From NCBI GenBank assembly GCA_017557625.1, contig JAFYYG010000021.1, positions 1 through 64,000 on the forward strand: a stretch of 64,000 nt of DNA, given 5' to 3'. Positions 8,636 to 18,167 of this stretch are shown one piece after another (the first letter of the stretch is position 1; every line of letters begins with the position of its first letter). The notes below the pieces were generated by a model. That model was not told the DNA's origin and made no database searches. It worked only from the letters and a program-made list of their open reading frames with translations. The translations under genes were made by a program, and so were the position numbers. The stretch comes from Muribaculaceae bacterium (lineage in GTDB: Bacteria; Bacteroidota; Bacteroidia; Bacteroidales; Muribaculaceae).

Positions 8636-10552
8636 TTATTTCAATGGAACAGGGTTCTTATAAGTGTCATCGTCGAGGTGAATAAGAAATCCTTCATCAA
8701 CTAGAAATGAAACCATTTCAATAATGTCGTCTTTGGCAAAGGAAAGAGTATCAACCAACTGTTTAAGAGAGCGTGGACGAACTTGAGTCATATACAAAAT
8801 GCCGTCTTGTATGTCTTTTGGAGTATATTGCTGTCTTTTTCGGCTCTCAATGCATGTGTCACAATGTCCACAGCGGTCAAGGCTTTCTTCTCCGAAATAT
8901 TCCACCAAAAATTTCTCTCGGCAAATGTCTTCTCGGTAGCAATAATCAATCACCGCTTCGACGCGCTCCTCCATGCGAGTGCGCAGGTCTTCATACACAG
9001 CTTTGGGAATCAACACGTGCTGCGGCTCTTCGCGTGAAGTGGTGTAAACAATATATGGCGTGCGCTTGCGAGGAACATAGTGCAGGATGTGCATGCGCGT
9101 GAGCTCTATCAAAGAGTCGTAGATTGTTTGTGGTGTTAGACCATAGCGGTAACTCATCACATCTTCGTTGATGAAGACATAGTCGGCAAACAGTCCAGAA
9201 TATGTCCTTAACAATGCTTGCAGCACATCATCAGCACGAGGCGTGGTAGTTGGTATGTTATACAATTCCTCCTTTCTGGCGAGAATCATCACACGAGACT
9301 GAGTCTCAATTTCTTCCACAAACTGAATGTATCCCGAACGAGTGAGAATGTTTAATGCATTGTGAGTGGGAAGGATAGGCATATTAAACGTCTTACAAAA
9401 CAGATTGAAGTTGAAATCAAACATCTGCTGATAGCCCTCTCCTATCGCCACGTTCATGAAATTGCCTACCCGCTCATAGACCTTACGGATAAACTCCTTC
9501 TCGGGAAAAGCCTCGCTGATGTGACGATGAAGAATGCGTTTATCTGTCTCTTTCACAAGCAACACAGCGAAAGAGCGTTTACCGTCTCGCCCTGCCCTTC
9601 CAGCCTCCTGGTAGTATTCCTCAAGGGTATTTGGCACATCCACGTGAATCACAATTCGAACATCGGGCTTGTCGATACCCATGCCAAATGCGTTTGTGGC
9701 GACAATGATTCTGATTTCGTCGTTTTTCCACTTGTTCTGCTTGTCCTCTTTCTCCTCTATCGTTAGCCCCGCATGGTAATGGTCGGCACTGATGCCATTG
9801 CGCTTCAACTCGTCGGCAATCATCTTTGTGCGTTTGCGACTTCTAACATATACAATCCCCGAACCTGCTACCGATTTGATAATATGCACAAGCTCTCCCA
9901 TCTTCTCGGTGGTATGACGCACAACGTATGAGATATTATCGCGTTTAAAGCTCTTTGTAAATACGTTAGAAGCCTTAAATTGAAGTTTTTCTTGAATATC
10001 GGCAGCTACAACTGGTGTGGCTGTAGCAGTTAGAGCGAGCACTGGAACATTTTTGAACACTTTACGCAGATTCGCAATCTCCAAAAATGATGGTCTAAAA
10101 TCATAGCCCCACTGCGAGATACAATGTGCCTCATCGACTACTATAAGGCACACATTTAGAGTCTTAATCCGGTCGATAAATGTCTCGCTTTGAAGTCTCT
10201 CGGGGGAGATATAAAGAAACTTGCAGTTACCGTTTTTGCACTTCTCCATCACACGTCGATGCTCAGCCAGCGATAGCCCAGCATGAAGATAAGTCGCCTT
10301 GATGCGGCGTGACACCAAGTTATCAACCTGGTCCTTCATCAGTGAGATAATGGGAGTAATCACAATCGCCATGCCGTCCATGGCGAGAGTGGGTATCTGG
10401 AATGTAATGGATTTTCCTCCTCCAGTAGGCATCAGCCCTAACGTGTCGCGACCTTCAAGGACCGACATGATGATGTCTTCTTGAAGGTCACGAAACTGGT
10501 TGTACCCCCAGTATTTCTCTAAGAGTCGGTGAATGTCAGTTGTCGTTGGCAT
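8636..10552 (-). CDS. recQ: ATP-dependent DNA helicase RecQ
   Basis: A 638-residue 3'-5' superfamily 2 helicase acting in recombination and fork repair. Walker A is MPTGGGKS (residues 41-48) and the box DEAHCISQWG lies near 140. Motif VI (QEAGRAGRDG) is near 325. A zinc-binding cysteine set (CGHCDTC near 560) and a winged-helix region follow. No clear HRDC domain is seen, which fits the shorter Bacteroidetes RecQ form. The start overlaps the end of recJ by 17 bp, which implies co-expression with the RecJ nuclease. Confidence 0.93.
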   Translation of the reverse strand: MPTTTDIHRLLEKYWGYNQFRDLQEDIIMSVLEGRDTLGLMPTGGGKSITFQIPTLAMDGMAIVITPIISLMKDQVDNLVSRRIKATYLHAGLSLAEHRRVMEKCKNGNCKFLYISPERLQSETFIDRIKTLNVCLIVVDEAHCISQWGYDFRPSFLEIANLRKVFKNVPVLALTATATPVVAADIQEKLQFKASNVFTKSFKRDNISYVVRHTTEKMGELVHIIKSVAGSGIVYVRSRKRTKMIADELKRNGISADHYHAGLTIEEKEDKQNKWKNDEIRIIVATNAFGMGIDKPDVRIVIHVDVPNTLEEYYQEAGRAGRDGKRSFAVLLVKETDKRILHRHISEAFPEKEFIRKVYERVGNFMNVAIGEGYQQMFDFNFNLFCKTFNMPILPTHNALNILTRSGYIQFVEEIETQSRVMILARKEELYNIPTTTPRADDVLQALLRTYSGLFADYVFINEDVMSYRYGLTPQTIYDSLIELTRMHILHYVPRKRTPYIVYTTSREEPQHVLIPKAVYEDLRTRMEERVEAVIDYCYREDICREKFLVEYFGEESLDRCGHCDTCIESRKRQQYTPKDIQDGILYMTQVRPRSLKQLVDTLSFAKDDIIEMVSFLVDEGFLIHLDDDTYKNPVPLK

Positions 10553-12278
10553 CGTTGCTCATTCTAATGCCCTTAATGAGTAACTGGATAGAAACTGTGT
10601 TACGGTGATGGTTCTCTTCCACAGTGTAGATGATGTCAAACGGTTCCTTGTTCTTGATACGCTCATAATACTCACCCATAGCAAAGGCTATACCATTCAT
10701 CATCTTACCCGTCTGGTCAATGGCATCGAGTTTGATATGTTCCTGTTTCTTGCCCACCAATTTACTTGATCCAGCGTCAATGCAATTCCTTGTCATAAAC
10801 ACCGGTTTTTGGTTCTCGGGGCCAAACGGGTTAAAGAGTTTCATGTATTTCATAAAGGAATCGTTGATCTCGTCAAAACCAAGCTCACAATCTACATCTA
10901 TCGATGGTGTAACCTGCTCAGTCTCGATATGAGCCTCAACATATTCCTCAAGTCGCTTCTTAAACTCAGGTATATTCTCCTCTTTCAACGTCAATCCCAC
11001 GGCGTTGGTGTGACCACCGAAGTTCTCTAGCAAGTCTCGATTCTGCTTAATTGCAGTGTAGATGTCAAATCCACGAACCGAGCGCGACGAGCCGGTTACA
11101 AGTCCGTCATTGCTATAGGTAAGAACTACCGAAGGTCTAAAATACAACTCAGCAAGACGTGCCGCCACAATGCCAATAATACCCTTGTGCCAATCGTGAT
11201 TATAGATGACAATGGGTTTCTTGGACCCCATTTCCTCTTTATGGTTCTCGATAATAGCGTTCGCCTCCTCGGTGATGTTGCGGTCAAGCTCCTTGCGACT
11301 CTGGTTATATTTGTCGATTTTCTTGGTTATCTCATAAGCCGCCGCCGAACTGCGCGTTATCAGCAACTCAACCGATTCCTGTCCCGACTGCATACGCCCA
11401 GAAGCGTTAATCAGTGGACCAATCTTGAAAATTATGTCGGTGATGGTAATTTCCTTCTTTGTCAATCTGCACAGACGAAGAATGCTTCTCAAACCAGCAC
11501 AGGGGTTGCTGTTAAGGCGTTTGATGCCATAGTGAGTGAGAATACGATTCTCGCCTGTAAGAGGCACCAAATCGGCAGCAATACTCACAGCAAGCAAGTC
11601 GAGAGAATTCTCAAGGTCATACATGTTGTCAATGCCGTTGCTCTTAGCAAAGCCCTGCATGAACTTATAACCCACACCGCATCCCGACAAGTCCTTGTAA
11701 GGATACTTGTCGTCGACGAGTTTCGGATTGAGAATCGCTGCTGCATCGGGAAGGACATCATCTGGCACATGATGGTCACAGATAATGAAATCGATGCCTT
11801 TTGACTTGGCATAGGCAATCTCATCAACTGCCTTAATGCCACAATCAAGCACGATTATGAGTTTCACACCAATGCTATGAGCATAGTCAATGCCTTGCAC
11901 TGAGATGCCATAGCCGTCATCTTCTCGCGTGGGGATATAGTACTCCACGTTAGAATATATACGCCTCAAATAGCGATAGACCAAAGCTACCGCAGTAGTA
12001 CCATCTACGTCATAGTCGCCATAGACCAGTACTTTTTCTTTTGCCCCCAAGGCCTGATTTAGCCTTTCTACAGCCTTTTTCATATCCCTCATCAAGAATG
12101 GGTCGGGCTGTTGGCTCAATGATGGATAGAAGAAGTCGCGGACATCCTCCGGAGTCTTCATACCACGCAACACCAAAAGCCGAGCGATAGAAGGGCATTC
12201 GGGGAACTGAACCGCGAGCTGCGCCTCTATCTTCTTCTGTTCGGATGTAAGGGGTAAGTAAATCCATTTACTTGTCAT
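10536..12278 (-). CDS. recJ: Single-stranded-DNA-specific exonuclease RecJ
   Basis: A 580-residue 5'-3' exonuclease of the DHH family. DHH motifs YGDYDVDGTTA near residue 80 and CDHHVPDD near 165 provide the metal ligands, and the DHHA1 motif GGHTNAVGLT is near 420. RecJ resects single strands for recombination and base-excision repair and commonly works with RecQ, encoded directly downstream with a 17-bp overlap. The best promoter match lies unusually far upstream, at 12607-12637. Confidence 0.95.
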   Translation of the reverse strand: MTSKWIYLPLTSEQKKIEAQLAVQFPECPSIARLLVLRGMKTPEDVRDFFYPSLSQQPDPFLMRDMKKAVERLNQALGAKEKVLVYGDYDVDGTTAVALVYRYLRRIYSNVEYYIPTREDDGYGISVQGIDYAHSIGVKLIIVLDCGIKAVDEIAYAKSKGIDFIICDHHVPDDVLPDAAAILNPKLVDDKYPYKDLSGCGVGYKFMQGFAKSNGIDNMYDLENSLDLLAVSIAADLVPLTGENRILTHYGIKRLNSNPCAGLRSILRLCRLTKKEITITDIIFKIGPLINASGRMQSGQESVELLITRSSAAAYEITKKIDKYNQSRKELDRNITEEANAIIENHKEEMGSKKPIVIYNHDWHKGIIGIVAARLAELYFRPSVVLTYSNDGLVTGSSRSVRGFDIYTAIKQNRDLLENFGGHTNAVGLTLKEENIPEFKKRLEEYVEAHIETEQVTPSIDVDCELGFDEINDSFMKYMKLFNPFGPENQKPVFMTRNCIDAGSSKLVGKKQEHIKLDAIDQTGKMMNGIAFAMGEYYERIKNKEPFDIIYTVEENHHRNTVSIQLLIKGIRMSNDANDN

Positions 12279-12762
12279 TTATGTTGTTCTTTAATTGGCT
12301 GTGTTAGAAGGCTCTCTTGCCTTGAGTGGAGTGAGAATATATATCTTAATATATCAAGCCTTGTCAACTTGGTGTTCTCAAGATAGAGAACGCTCTTAGA
12401 TTAACATGTCTTCACAATTATATGCAAAGACTTAAAGCCTTATCATGAGGTGATGGAGAGAGACATATGTTGGTCTTTCACGTATTCGTCCTCAAATGGC
12501 TTTCAATCTCATTATCAACTCGTTTGTGCCAACTCGCCACTTTGAATGCATCACATTTTGACGGTAATCAATCACAAACCAGTGACAAAACTCGATATTT
12601 TCCTCACAAAATTAGTTAAAATAATAAGTAAATCAAAATTATTGATGAGTTTTTTCAATCCTATTCAAGTAAAATTATAGATATTTACATTTTTTTAATA
12701 GTTCGCATTCATAAACAAAGGCAATGCGTGATTTAAGAGTGCTTATTATAATACTGGTACGA
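12279..12762. other. 484-bp leader or intergenic region upstream of recJ
   Basis: No convincing protein gene on either strand. It holds a consensus minus-strand promoter (12607-12637) about 330 bp from recJ and a small hairpin GTTCTC/GAGAAC at 12374-12391. Either recJ-recQ mRNA has a long leader or a small RNA is made here. Confidence 0.5.
12607..12637 (-). promoter_or_regulatory. Consensus promoter far upstream of recJ
   Basis: On the minus strand TTTG (12634-12637), 19 nt, TAATTTTG (12607-12614). The match is perfect, but transcription would start about 320 nt before the recJ start codon. Confidence 0.6.
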
Positions 12763-14862
12763 CTATTGCCCCAATATTCTATTGTATTCAGTAGAAACGT
12801 CGGCGACGGTTATATTTTCATCGCAATCCACATCGGCACGCTGTATATTTTGGTTAGAAATGCCTAATATTATGTTGTAAAGGCAGGTTATATCAGCTAC
12901 AGTAACAATTCCATCGCCATCAACATCCCCCTCGAGCTTAGCAAGCAGATATTTGATGCCAGCGTCAATGTCAAGTTTACCGTAACCCCATTTTTTGGCA
13001 GGACCTGCTTCGACGAAATGGTCTCGATAACATGTGGCAGCCATTATATTTTTTAGGTCAGACGGCGAGAGTGTGGGGTCAATTTCAAGCCACAGAGCAA
13101 TAGACCCTGAAACTACAGGTGTAGACATCGAAGTGCCGCCATCAATACTATAGGGGTAACACTCGCCATTAACATTCACATTGTCAACAATATTAGAAGG
13201 ATTTTTATAGGCTTCCAGAAATCGGCTTACTGATGAAGCTACTTCAAATCCTGGAGCAACAAGGTCTGGGCGTCTTCGATTGCGAGCGTCTGGACCAAAT
13301 CCCGAGAAATAGGCTATTTCCCCTGGATTGCATCCCACTATAGTGGCAGTATCACCATCCATCATCAAAAACGACGAATTTGAACAGTAAGCACCTACTG
13401 AAATCACTTTATCGGCAGTTGCCAAGTCGCTCACAGTGCATCCATACCCCACAACCCCTCCTGTCCACCCTTCAAGACCGCACTTAGAATACACCACCAT
13501 TCCTCCACCCCATCCCATCAAAGTCTCTCCTTGAGGTGCCTTATTGATAACGCCAATACGGTAATGACTGCGGTCCAGCGACTTATAGTTTGTCTCCACT
13601 AGCGAATGAAAATTCCCGTTGCTCTCGATAGTACAAGCGAAATAAAGTTCACCTGTATAGTATTTTGCGAATACCGAGTCGGTCTCACTGGAAACCACAT
13701 AAACGCTATCTAACTCTGCTTCTCGTGGCACATCAAGGCGATGGACTAGTGTGTCGGCCTTTATGTCCCAAATGACGATGTCAACAGTGTGACGTTGTGG
13801 GGAGCGCGACCACATACTTGAATAACCTCTCATCGGTTCACGACTGTACCAATTGCTCAAAAAGGAGGCAAGAGAGTCGCCCTCGCCCATCTTTTTGCGG
13901 ATGCTGATGGGCATATCCCCATCATTTCCCGCCGACACCACACAGATGCGCCCTGGTCCCGACACTTCGTCAAAGAGGCGACATAACGTAGAACTGCCGT
14001 CGTGCGCACCGTCCTGGCTACCAATACTCATGTTAATGACCGCAGGCAATCCAACCTCATCAGCATAATTGAAAATATATCTTATCGAGTTAGCGATATT
14101 GAAGTCGGTAAGGCTGTCCTCGGGCATGGCGCAGACAACAATTTGTGCACCAGTGGCAACTCCATTATAGCCATTGGCAAGATAACTGCCTGCGGCGGTA
14201 CCGGTGGTATGCGTTCCATGTGTCTCAGTGCTGTCGTCAGTAGTAAGTAGCTTAATTTGTTCGGGAGTAATATATTCACTCCCAGGAAGCTCCATGCCAT
14301 TAATAATAGGACGCGAACCAGAGTGGTCACCAGGCAGATAAGCACGCACAATACGGTTATTGCCATCCTTGTCAAGGAAATTGACATGGTTAAAATCCAC
14401 ACCCACGTCTATCATCCCCACCACAACCTCATTACCTGTATAGGCGGGTCTGGTAAAATAGTCTTCAGTGACTGTCATCGATGGGAATCGCGACATCTCT
14501 CGAGCCTTGTCATTGCACAAACGGTAATGCCTCTCAATGTCGATGCTTTTCACGCCTGAGATCCTCGCCAACTCGCCCACAAGGTACAACGGCACTGTCA
14601 CCGTGGCAATATTACCAAACTGAGCGTTGACAGTTGCTCCCAATGAGTCCAGACATGATAATGCGTTTGCATTATCAACAGTCACAATCGCATGAAGAAC
14701 AGCTCTGTCTCCATTAAGTGGCTGTGACTGGTCTTTGATTGTGGCAGTTCGAGAGTTATACTGCCGTTTAGCTAACTCAATCGAAGTGCGTGCAGTCAGG
14801 ATTCCAGCGATAGCAGCGTCGACAACAGCAAATGCCAAGATATATAGGAAAATGCGTTTCAT
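12763..14862 (-). CDS. Secreted subtilisin-like serine protease with C-terminal dockerin repeats
   Basis: A 699-residue S8 peptidase. I take the ATG at 14862 because a signal peptide (MKRIFLYILAFAVVDAAIAG) starts there and because the longer frame, to 14961, runs through a terminator and promoter. The catalytic triad is visible: Asp in GMIDVGVDFNH, His in THGTHTTG, Ser in GGTSMSTP, with the oxyanion Asn in SAGNDGD. The last ~60 residues form two calcium-loop repeats, GDVDGDGIVTVADI and ADVDCDENITVADV, typical of type I dockerins. It is likely exported and attached to, or assembled with, other surface proteins. No cohesin partner is visible in the window. Confidence 0.88.
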   Translation of the reverse strand: MKRIFLYILAFAVVDAAIAGILTARTSIELAKRQYNSRTATIKDQSQPLNGDRAVLHAIVTVDNANALSCLDSLGATVNAQFGNIATVTVPLYLVGELARISGVKSIDIERHYRLCNDKAREMSRFPSMTVTEDYFTRPAYTGNEVVVGMIDVGVDFNHVNFLDKDGNNRIVRAYLPGDHSGSRPIINGMELPGSEYITPEQIKLLTTDDSTETHGTHTTGTAAGSYLANGYNGVATGAQIVVCAMPEDSLTDFNIANSIRYIFNYADEVGLPAVINMSIGSQDGAHDGSSTLCRLFDEVSGPGRICVVSAGNDGDMPISIRKKMGEGDSLASFLSNWYSREPMRGYSSMWSRSPQRHTVDIVIWDIKADTLVHRLDVPREAELDSVYVVSSETDSVFAKYYTGELYFACTIESNGNFHSLVETNYKSLDRSHYRIGVINKAPQGETLMGWGGGMVVYSKCGLEGWTGGVVGYGCTVSDLATADKVISVGAYCSNSSFLMMDGDTATIVGCNPGEIAYFSGFGPDARNRRRPDLVAPGFEVASSVSRFLEAYKNPSNIVDNVNVNGECYPYSIDGGTSMSTPVVSGSIALWLEIDPTLSPSDLKNIMAATCYRDHFVEAGPAKKWGYGKLDIDAGIKYLLAKLEGDVDGDGIVTVADITCLYNIILGISNQNIQRADVDCDENITVADVSTEYNRILGQ

Positions 14863-14898
14863 AAATCTGTGTTTGTAGAGAGATATTCTTTTGCTTTG

Positions 14899-14930
14899 CA
14901 AAAATACTCTTTTGCTTTCTTTTTTGCAAA
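14899..14930 (-). promoter_or_regulatory. Promoter of the S8 protease gene
   Basis: On the minus strand TTTG (14927-14930), 20 nt, TATTTTTG (14899-14906). The -33 element overlaps the T-run of the terminator of the preceding TPR gene, so termination and initiation are packed within ~65 bp. It supports the protease start at 14862 with a leader of about 30 nt. Confidence 0.7.
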
Positions 14931-14965
14931 AAATCCCGATGGAGAATTTCTTTTTCTCCACCGGG
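14928..14965 (-). terminator. Intrinsic terminator of the TPR gene
   Basis: A 12-bp stem with one G-T pair (arms 14954-14965 and 14935-14946 on the minus strand), followed by a run of Ts at 14928-14934. It lies 24 bp after the stop codon of the TPR gene. Confidence 0.85.
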
Positions 14966-14988
14966 ACTGTGTGATTTGTTACTAAATA

Positions 14989-16626
14989 TTATTTTATACT
15001 TTCAACAAACTTACGAAGGTTCTCGTTCTCAGGATCACTCTCCAGCCATTTTCTGTAGTAGTCCTTAGCCACATCCATTTGACCAATGTTCTTATAGTAT
15101 GTGGCAAGGTAACGATAAACAGACTGATAATAGTAGTTGGCATTCTCGTCATCCTTGTTTGCGTTTACAGCATCAAGTAATCTCTTGTAATAATCAAGTG
15201 CGCCACCCTTGTACTCATAGTTTTCGGCAAGCACCTCTGCACGGGCTGCCAAATTCAGGTAGATCATTTCGTTAGGGGCTTTCTCAAGAAGCTCCTTAAT
15301 CGCAACTCTTGCTTTAGTAACGGCATCCTGCTTAACAGCCTCGTCTTGAGTGTTTTCGCCAACTCGGCAATAGGCTGCTCCAAGTTGATATAGGTCAGAG
15401 ACAGTATAATCACCGCCTTCAACGATTTGCTGGCGCAAGAGAGCTGCTTTCTCATAATCTTTATTCTTATTATAGATACTAGCTAAATGTGCTTTAAAGT
15501 CAGAGTTTTCAGGGAATTGTGCAATTGCTCTCTCAAATATCGAGACAGCCTCAGTTTCCCTATCTGCATTTCTGAGAGCATTGGCAAATCTCATATAATC
15601 CGAATCAAGATATGGAGTGGCCTCATTCTCGGGCAATGCAAAAAACTCATTGCCAGTGTTAACGGCATTCTCCCAGTCCTTCATGTCACATAAGCTGTAA
15701 AACTTCATGCGATGACCAAAGAATATGTTGGCTGGTGTCTCGGCTTTTGCTATAATCTCATTGCATACGCTAACAGCTTTGTCATAATTCTTGCTCATCC
15801 ACAATAATTGTGCGTAACGAATCTCATCTTTAGCAAAGTGATTAGGATTGTTGTAGTATGCTCCATAGTGCTCTAATGCCTTTGGAACATTACCCTTAAT
15901 TGATGATGCTCCATAATATTTCTCGGCAAGCTCACGTTGAACGAGTGCGCTGTTGGGAACCAAAGTAAGCAGTTCCTCAAGGGCATTTACGGATCTCTCC
16001 TCATTAAGGAAAAAGTCCACATTAGCAAACTTCACACGGCTCTCTATATTGGTAGGCTCATAACCAAAGGCAAGCTCATATTGTCCTGCTGCCTGGCCCC
16101 ATTCTTTCTTGATGCCTAAGTCATCACCCTTGAAGATGTAATAATCTGGGTCTTGGGGATTCCACTTAAAGGCATTGGTGGTCTGTTTCTCAATCTGCTT
16201 GGCGTAGGCATTGGGATCAACGTTGTAATATGCCCTGGCTATAGCAATTGCAAGCTTTGGATCTTTCTTTGTACATTTCTCGGCTTGCTTGAATAGTTTC
16301 TCAGCTTCTTTGGGGTTGTTTTCTTTAAGCAAGAGTACACCTTTACCCACATAATTGTAAGCATAGTTGGCATTTGCTTGAACTCCCTTGTCAAAATAAG
16401 AGCCTGCAGTGACCATGTCGTTTTTATCAAGTGCGATTTGACCCAAGTAGTAGTATGCCTCAGCCTTATTGGTCTCAGCATTGTTAAGATTTCTCTCAAG
16501 AAGCTCTTGAGCATCGTCTAGTCTGCCAATCTTGTAGAAATCGATTCCATCTTTGTAGCCTTGTGCGTTGGCAACTAAGGCAGCGCATGCCATAAGCATA
16601 GACGCGAAAAAGAATTTTGCTTTCAT
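14989..16626 (-). CDS. Periplasmic tetratricopeptide-repeat protein of the Ton locus
   Basis: A 545-residue protein with a clear signal peptide (residues 1-22, ending ANAQG) and TPR-type helix pairs over nearly all of the rest, for example AEAYYYLGQIALDKNDMVTA and DYYRKWLESDPENENLRK. It has no enzymatic motif. In Bacteroidetes a protein of this type often follows a PstS-like lipoprotein next to exbB-exbD-tonB, and that order is seen here. A scaffold role in outer-membrane transport is inference. It starts 52 bp after the PstS-like gene and ends at a strong terminator. Confidence 0.75.
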   Translation of the reverse strand: MKAKFFFASMLMACAALVANAQGYKDGIDFYKIGRLDDAQELLERNLNNAETNKAEAYYYLGQIALDKNDMVTAGSYFDKGVQANANYAYNYVGKGVLLLKENNPKEAEKLFKQAEKCTKKDPKLAIAIARAYYNVDPNAYAKQIEKQTTNAFKWNPQDPDYYIFKGDDLGIKKEWGQAAGQYELAFGYEPTNIESRVKFANVDFFLNEERSVNALEELLTLVPNSALVQRELAEKYYGASSIKGNVPKALEHYGAYYNNPNHFAKDEIRYAQLLWMSKNYDKAVSVCNEIIAKAETPANIFFGHRMKFYSLCDMKDWENAVNTGNEFFALPENEATPYLDSDYMRFANALRNADRETEAVSIFERAIAQFPENSDFKAHLASIYNKNKDYEKAALLRQQIVEGGDYTVSDLYQLGAAYCRVGENTQDEAVKQDAVTKARVAIKELLEKAPNEMIYLNLAARAEVLAENYEYKGGALDYYKRLLDAVNANKDDENANYYYQSVYRYLATYYKNIGQMDVAKDYYRKWLESDPENENLRKFVESIK

Positions 16627-16678
16627 TTCTTTAATTATTTAATGGTTATTAATTATTTTCTTTTACAATAACAAATGT

Positions 16679-17650
16679 TTATTTCAAATATATTACCCTG
16701 TCGTCAATACGATATGGTGATACACCTGTATGTAACATTATTTTTTGACCTATTGTTCCAGTAATAAAGACATAAAATTTGTTCTCAAGTGTTCCTAATG
16801 CCGAAGCATTTATGGCATAAACCACACGATACAAAGGATAATTGCCGTCGTAAATGTTTTGTTGGTAGGGCTTATAGTAAGTATTAGAATCATCTTTCTT
16901 TACTCCAAGCACCTTTATATTCATGTAGTTCTTATCTGTATCAGCTGATTGTTCTTGATCAGATTGTTTTTTTATTAGCATATCATTAGGGTCAATCCTG
17001 CTAACTCCTATGATACCAATTGCAGTTCTGTCTTTATCAACTAAATCAATTAACGCTTCTGTGTTATTTTGTGCAAACACTTCAATAGGGAAGTTTTGGC
17101 CATTATTAAATTTGTCTTTAATGTAATGAACTGCTCCTGACCCGTTTCTGTCAAAAACAACTTTAATTGGTTTGTCGGGTTGAACTGAGGAATTTAATTC
17201 TCCCCATTTTGTTTTCTTCCCTGTCAAGATATCGCGGATATCGTTCATCGACAAATTCTCCACATCATTATCTTTGTTAACGATAAGTGCAACAGCATCA
17301 ACGGCTATTGGCAATGAGTGGCATCCCCTTCCTTGTTTCCTCAAAATTTCCTTCTCTTCATCGGTCAAATCTCTATATGTGATAATAAGATTTGATTTAT
17401 TCATGAGAAGAGAGTCAAATGCCGAGGTCTCATCTGTGTAGTGTGGTAACACACAGGCTCCTATATCGTCATTTCGATACTCAAAAACCTGTATCTCTTC
17501 TTCAAGAATGTCTTTAAATGACTCATCACACAAAACCTTACACAGTTTTATATTAGGCTCATTTTTGCTGCTGCAACCACTGCATGAACTAATAGTGACT
17601 GCAGTGATAGCAACTAATAACAAGCAATATGTAAATCTATTAATTTTCAT
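16679..17650 (-). CDS. PstS-like substrate-binding lipoprotein of the Ton locus
   Basis: A 323-residue protein with a lipoprotein signal (TISSCSGC near residue 20). The body has the periplasmic-binding-protein fold of the phosphate-binding family: PIAVDAVALIVNKDN near 120, DIRDILTGKKTKWGEL near 138, and DRNGSGAVHYI near 165. No pst permease or ATPase genes are nearby, so a role in ordinary ABC phosphate import is doubtful. The start overlaps the upstream small membrane protein by 11 bp. Its position in the exbBD-tonB region is a recurrent Bacteroidetes arrangement of unknown function. Confidence 0.75.
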   Translation of the reverse strand: MKINRFTYCLLLVAITAVTISSCSGCSSKNEPNIKLCKVLCDESFKDILEEEIQVFEYRNDDIGACVLPHYTDETSAFDSLLMNKSNLIITYRDLTDEEKEILRKQGRGCHSLPIAVDAVALIVNKDNDVENLSMNDIRDILTGKKTKWGELNSSVQPDKPIKVVFDRNGSGAVHYIKDKFNNGQNFPIEVFAQNNTEALIDLVDKDRTAIGIIGVSRIDPNDMLIKKQSDQEQSADTDKNYMNIKVLGVKKDDSNTYYKPYQQNIYDGNYPLYRVVYAINASALGTLENKFYVFITGTIGQKIMLHTGVSPYRIDDRVIYLK

Positions 17651-17921
17651 GATTGTCTTGTGTGTTGTTATATTTGTTGAATCTTTCCTCCATATCTCTC
17701 AGCAGATAATAGTCTGTGCCTTTTATCTGCCTGTAGCAGCGGTAGATGCCATAAATGGCGAGAACAGTAGCGATAACATATCGCAGTGAGAGCCATGGCT
17801 CAACATTCCATTTAAAGAAATTGATAAAAAGTAGATAAGCCACACCAAAATATAACAATATCATAAATATCCCGAAGAATATCCTGAATATCTTAAACAT
17901 TAGCGATGTTTTTGACTGCAT
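17640..17921 (-). CDS. Small two-helix membrane protein
   Basis: A 93-residue protein with two predicted membrane helices (about residues 9-34 and 44-63) and a charged tail ending in KYNNTQDNHEN. A second ATG at 17900 (MFKIFRIFF) is an equally possible start. It overlaps the PstS-like gene by 11 bp, so the two are translationally linked. I recognise no family with certainty. Confidence 0.6.
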   Translation of the reverse strand: MQSKTSLMFKIFRIFFGIFMILLYFGVAYLLFINFFKWNVEPWLSLRYVIATVLAIYGIYRCYRQIKGTDYYLLRDMEERFNKYNNTQDNHEN

Positions 17922-18167
17922 ATTATCAATTTCTTAAATTTGTACCTTAGACCTAACGTTTGTTATTTTGTTTAATGCCAAATAGCAAAAAAACTGCCAA
18001 CAATTCATTTTAACTTGTAAAAGTACAAAAAAAATAGATATATACCCCAAAACACCACCACATATTATAAAATCTTAACAGAAAAACATATCTCCTTCTC
18101 TCTGGGCATAACAATCAGTCAGAGTGGAGAGATGCATTGCCTCTCGAATAAGCAACATCTTGATTTT

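Noticed and set aside
12708..12731. Terminator of the S8 protease gene
   Set aside because: A 6-bp stem CGCATT/AATGCG followed by As rather than Ts on the minus strand.
14863..14961. 33-residue N-terminal extension of the S8 protease frame
   Set aside because: It runs through the terminator of the TPR gene and the protease promoter; the signal peptide begins at 14862.
16679..17650. Phosphate ABC transporter operon
   Set aside because: Only the binding-protein homologue is present; no pstC, pstA, pstB or phoU nearby.
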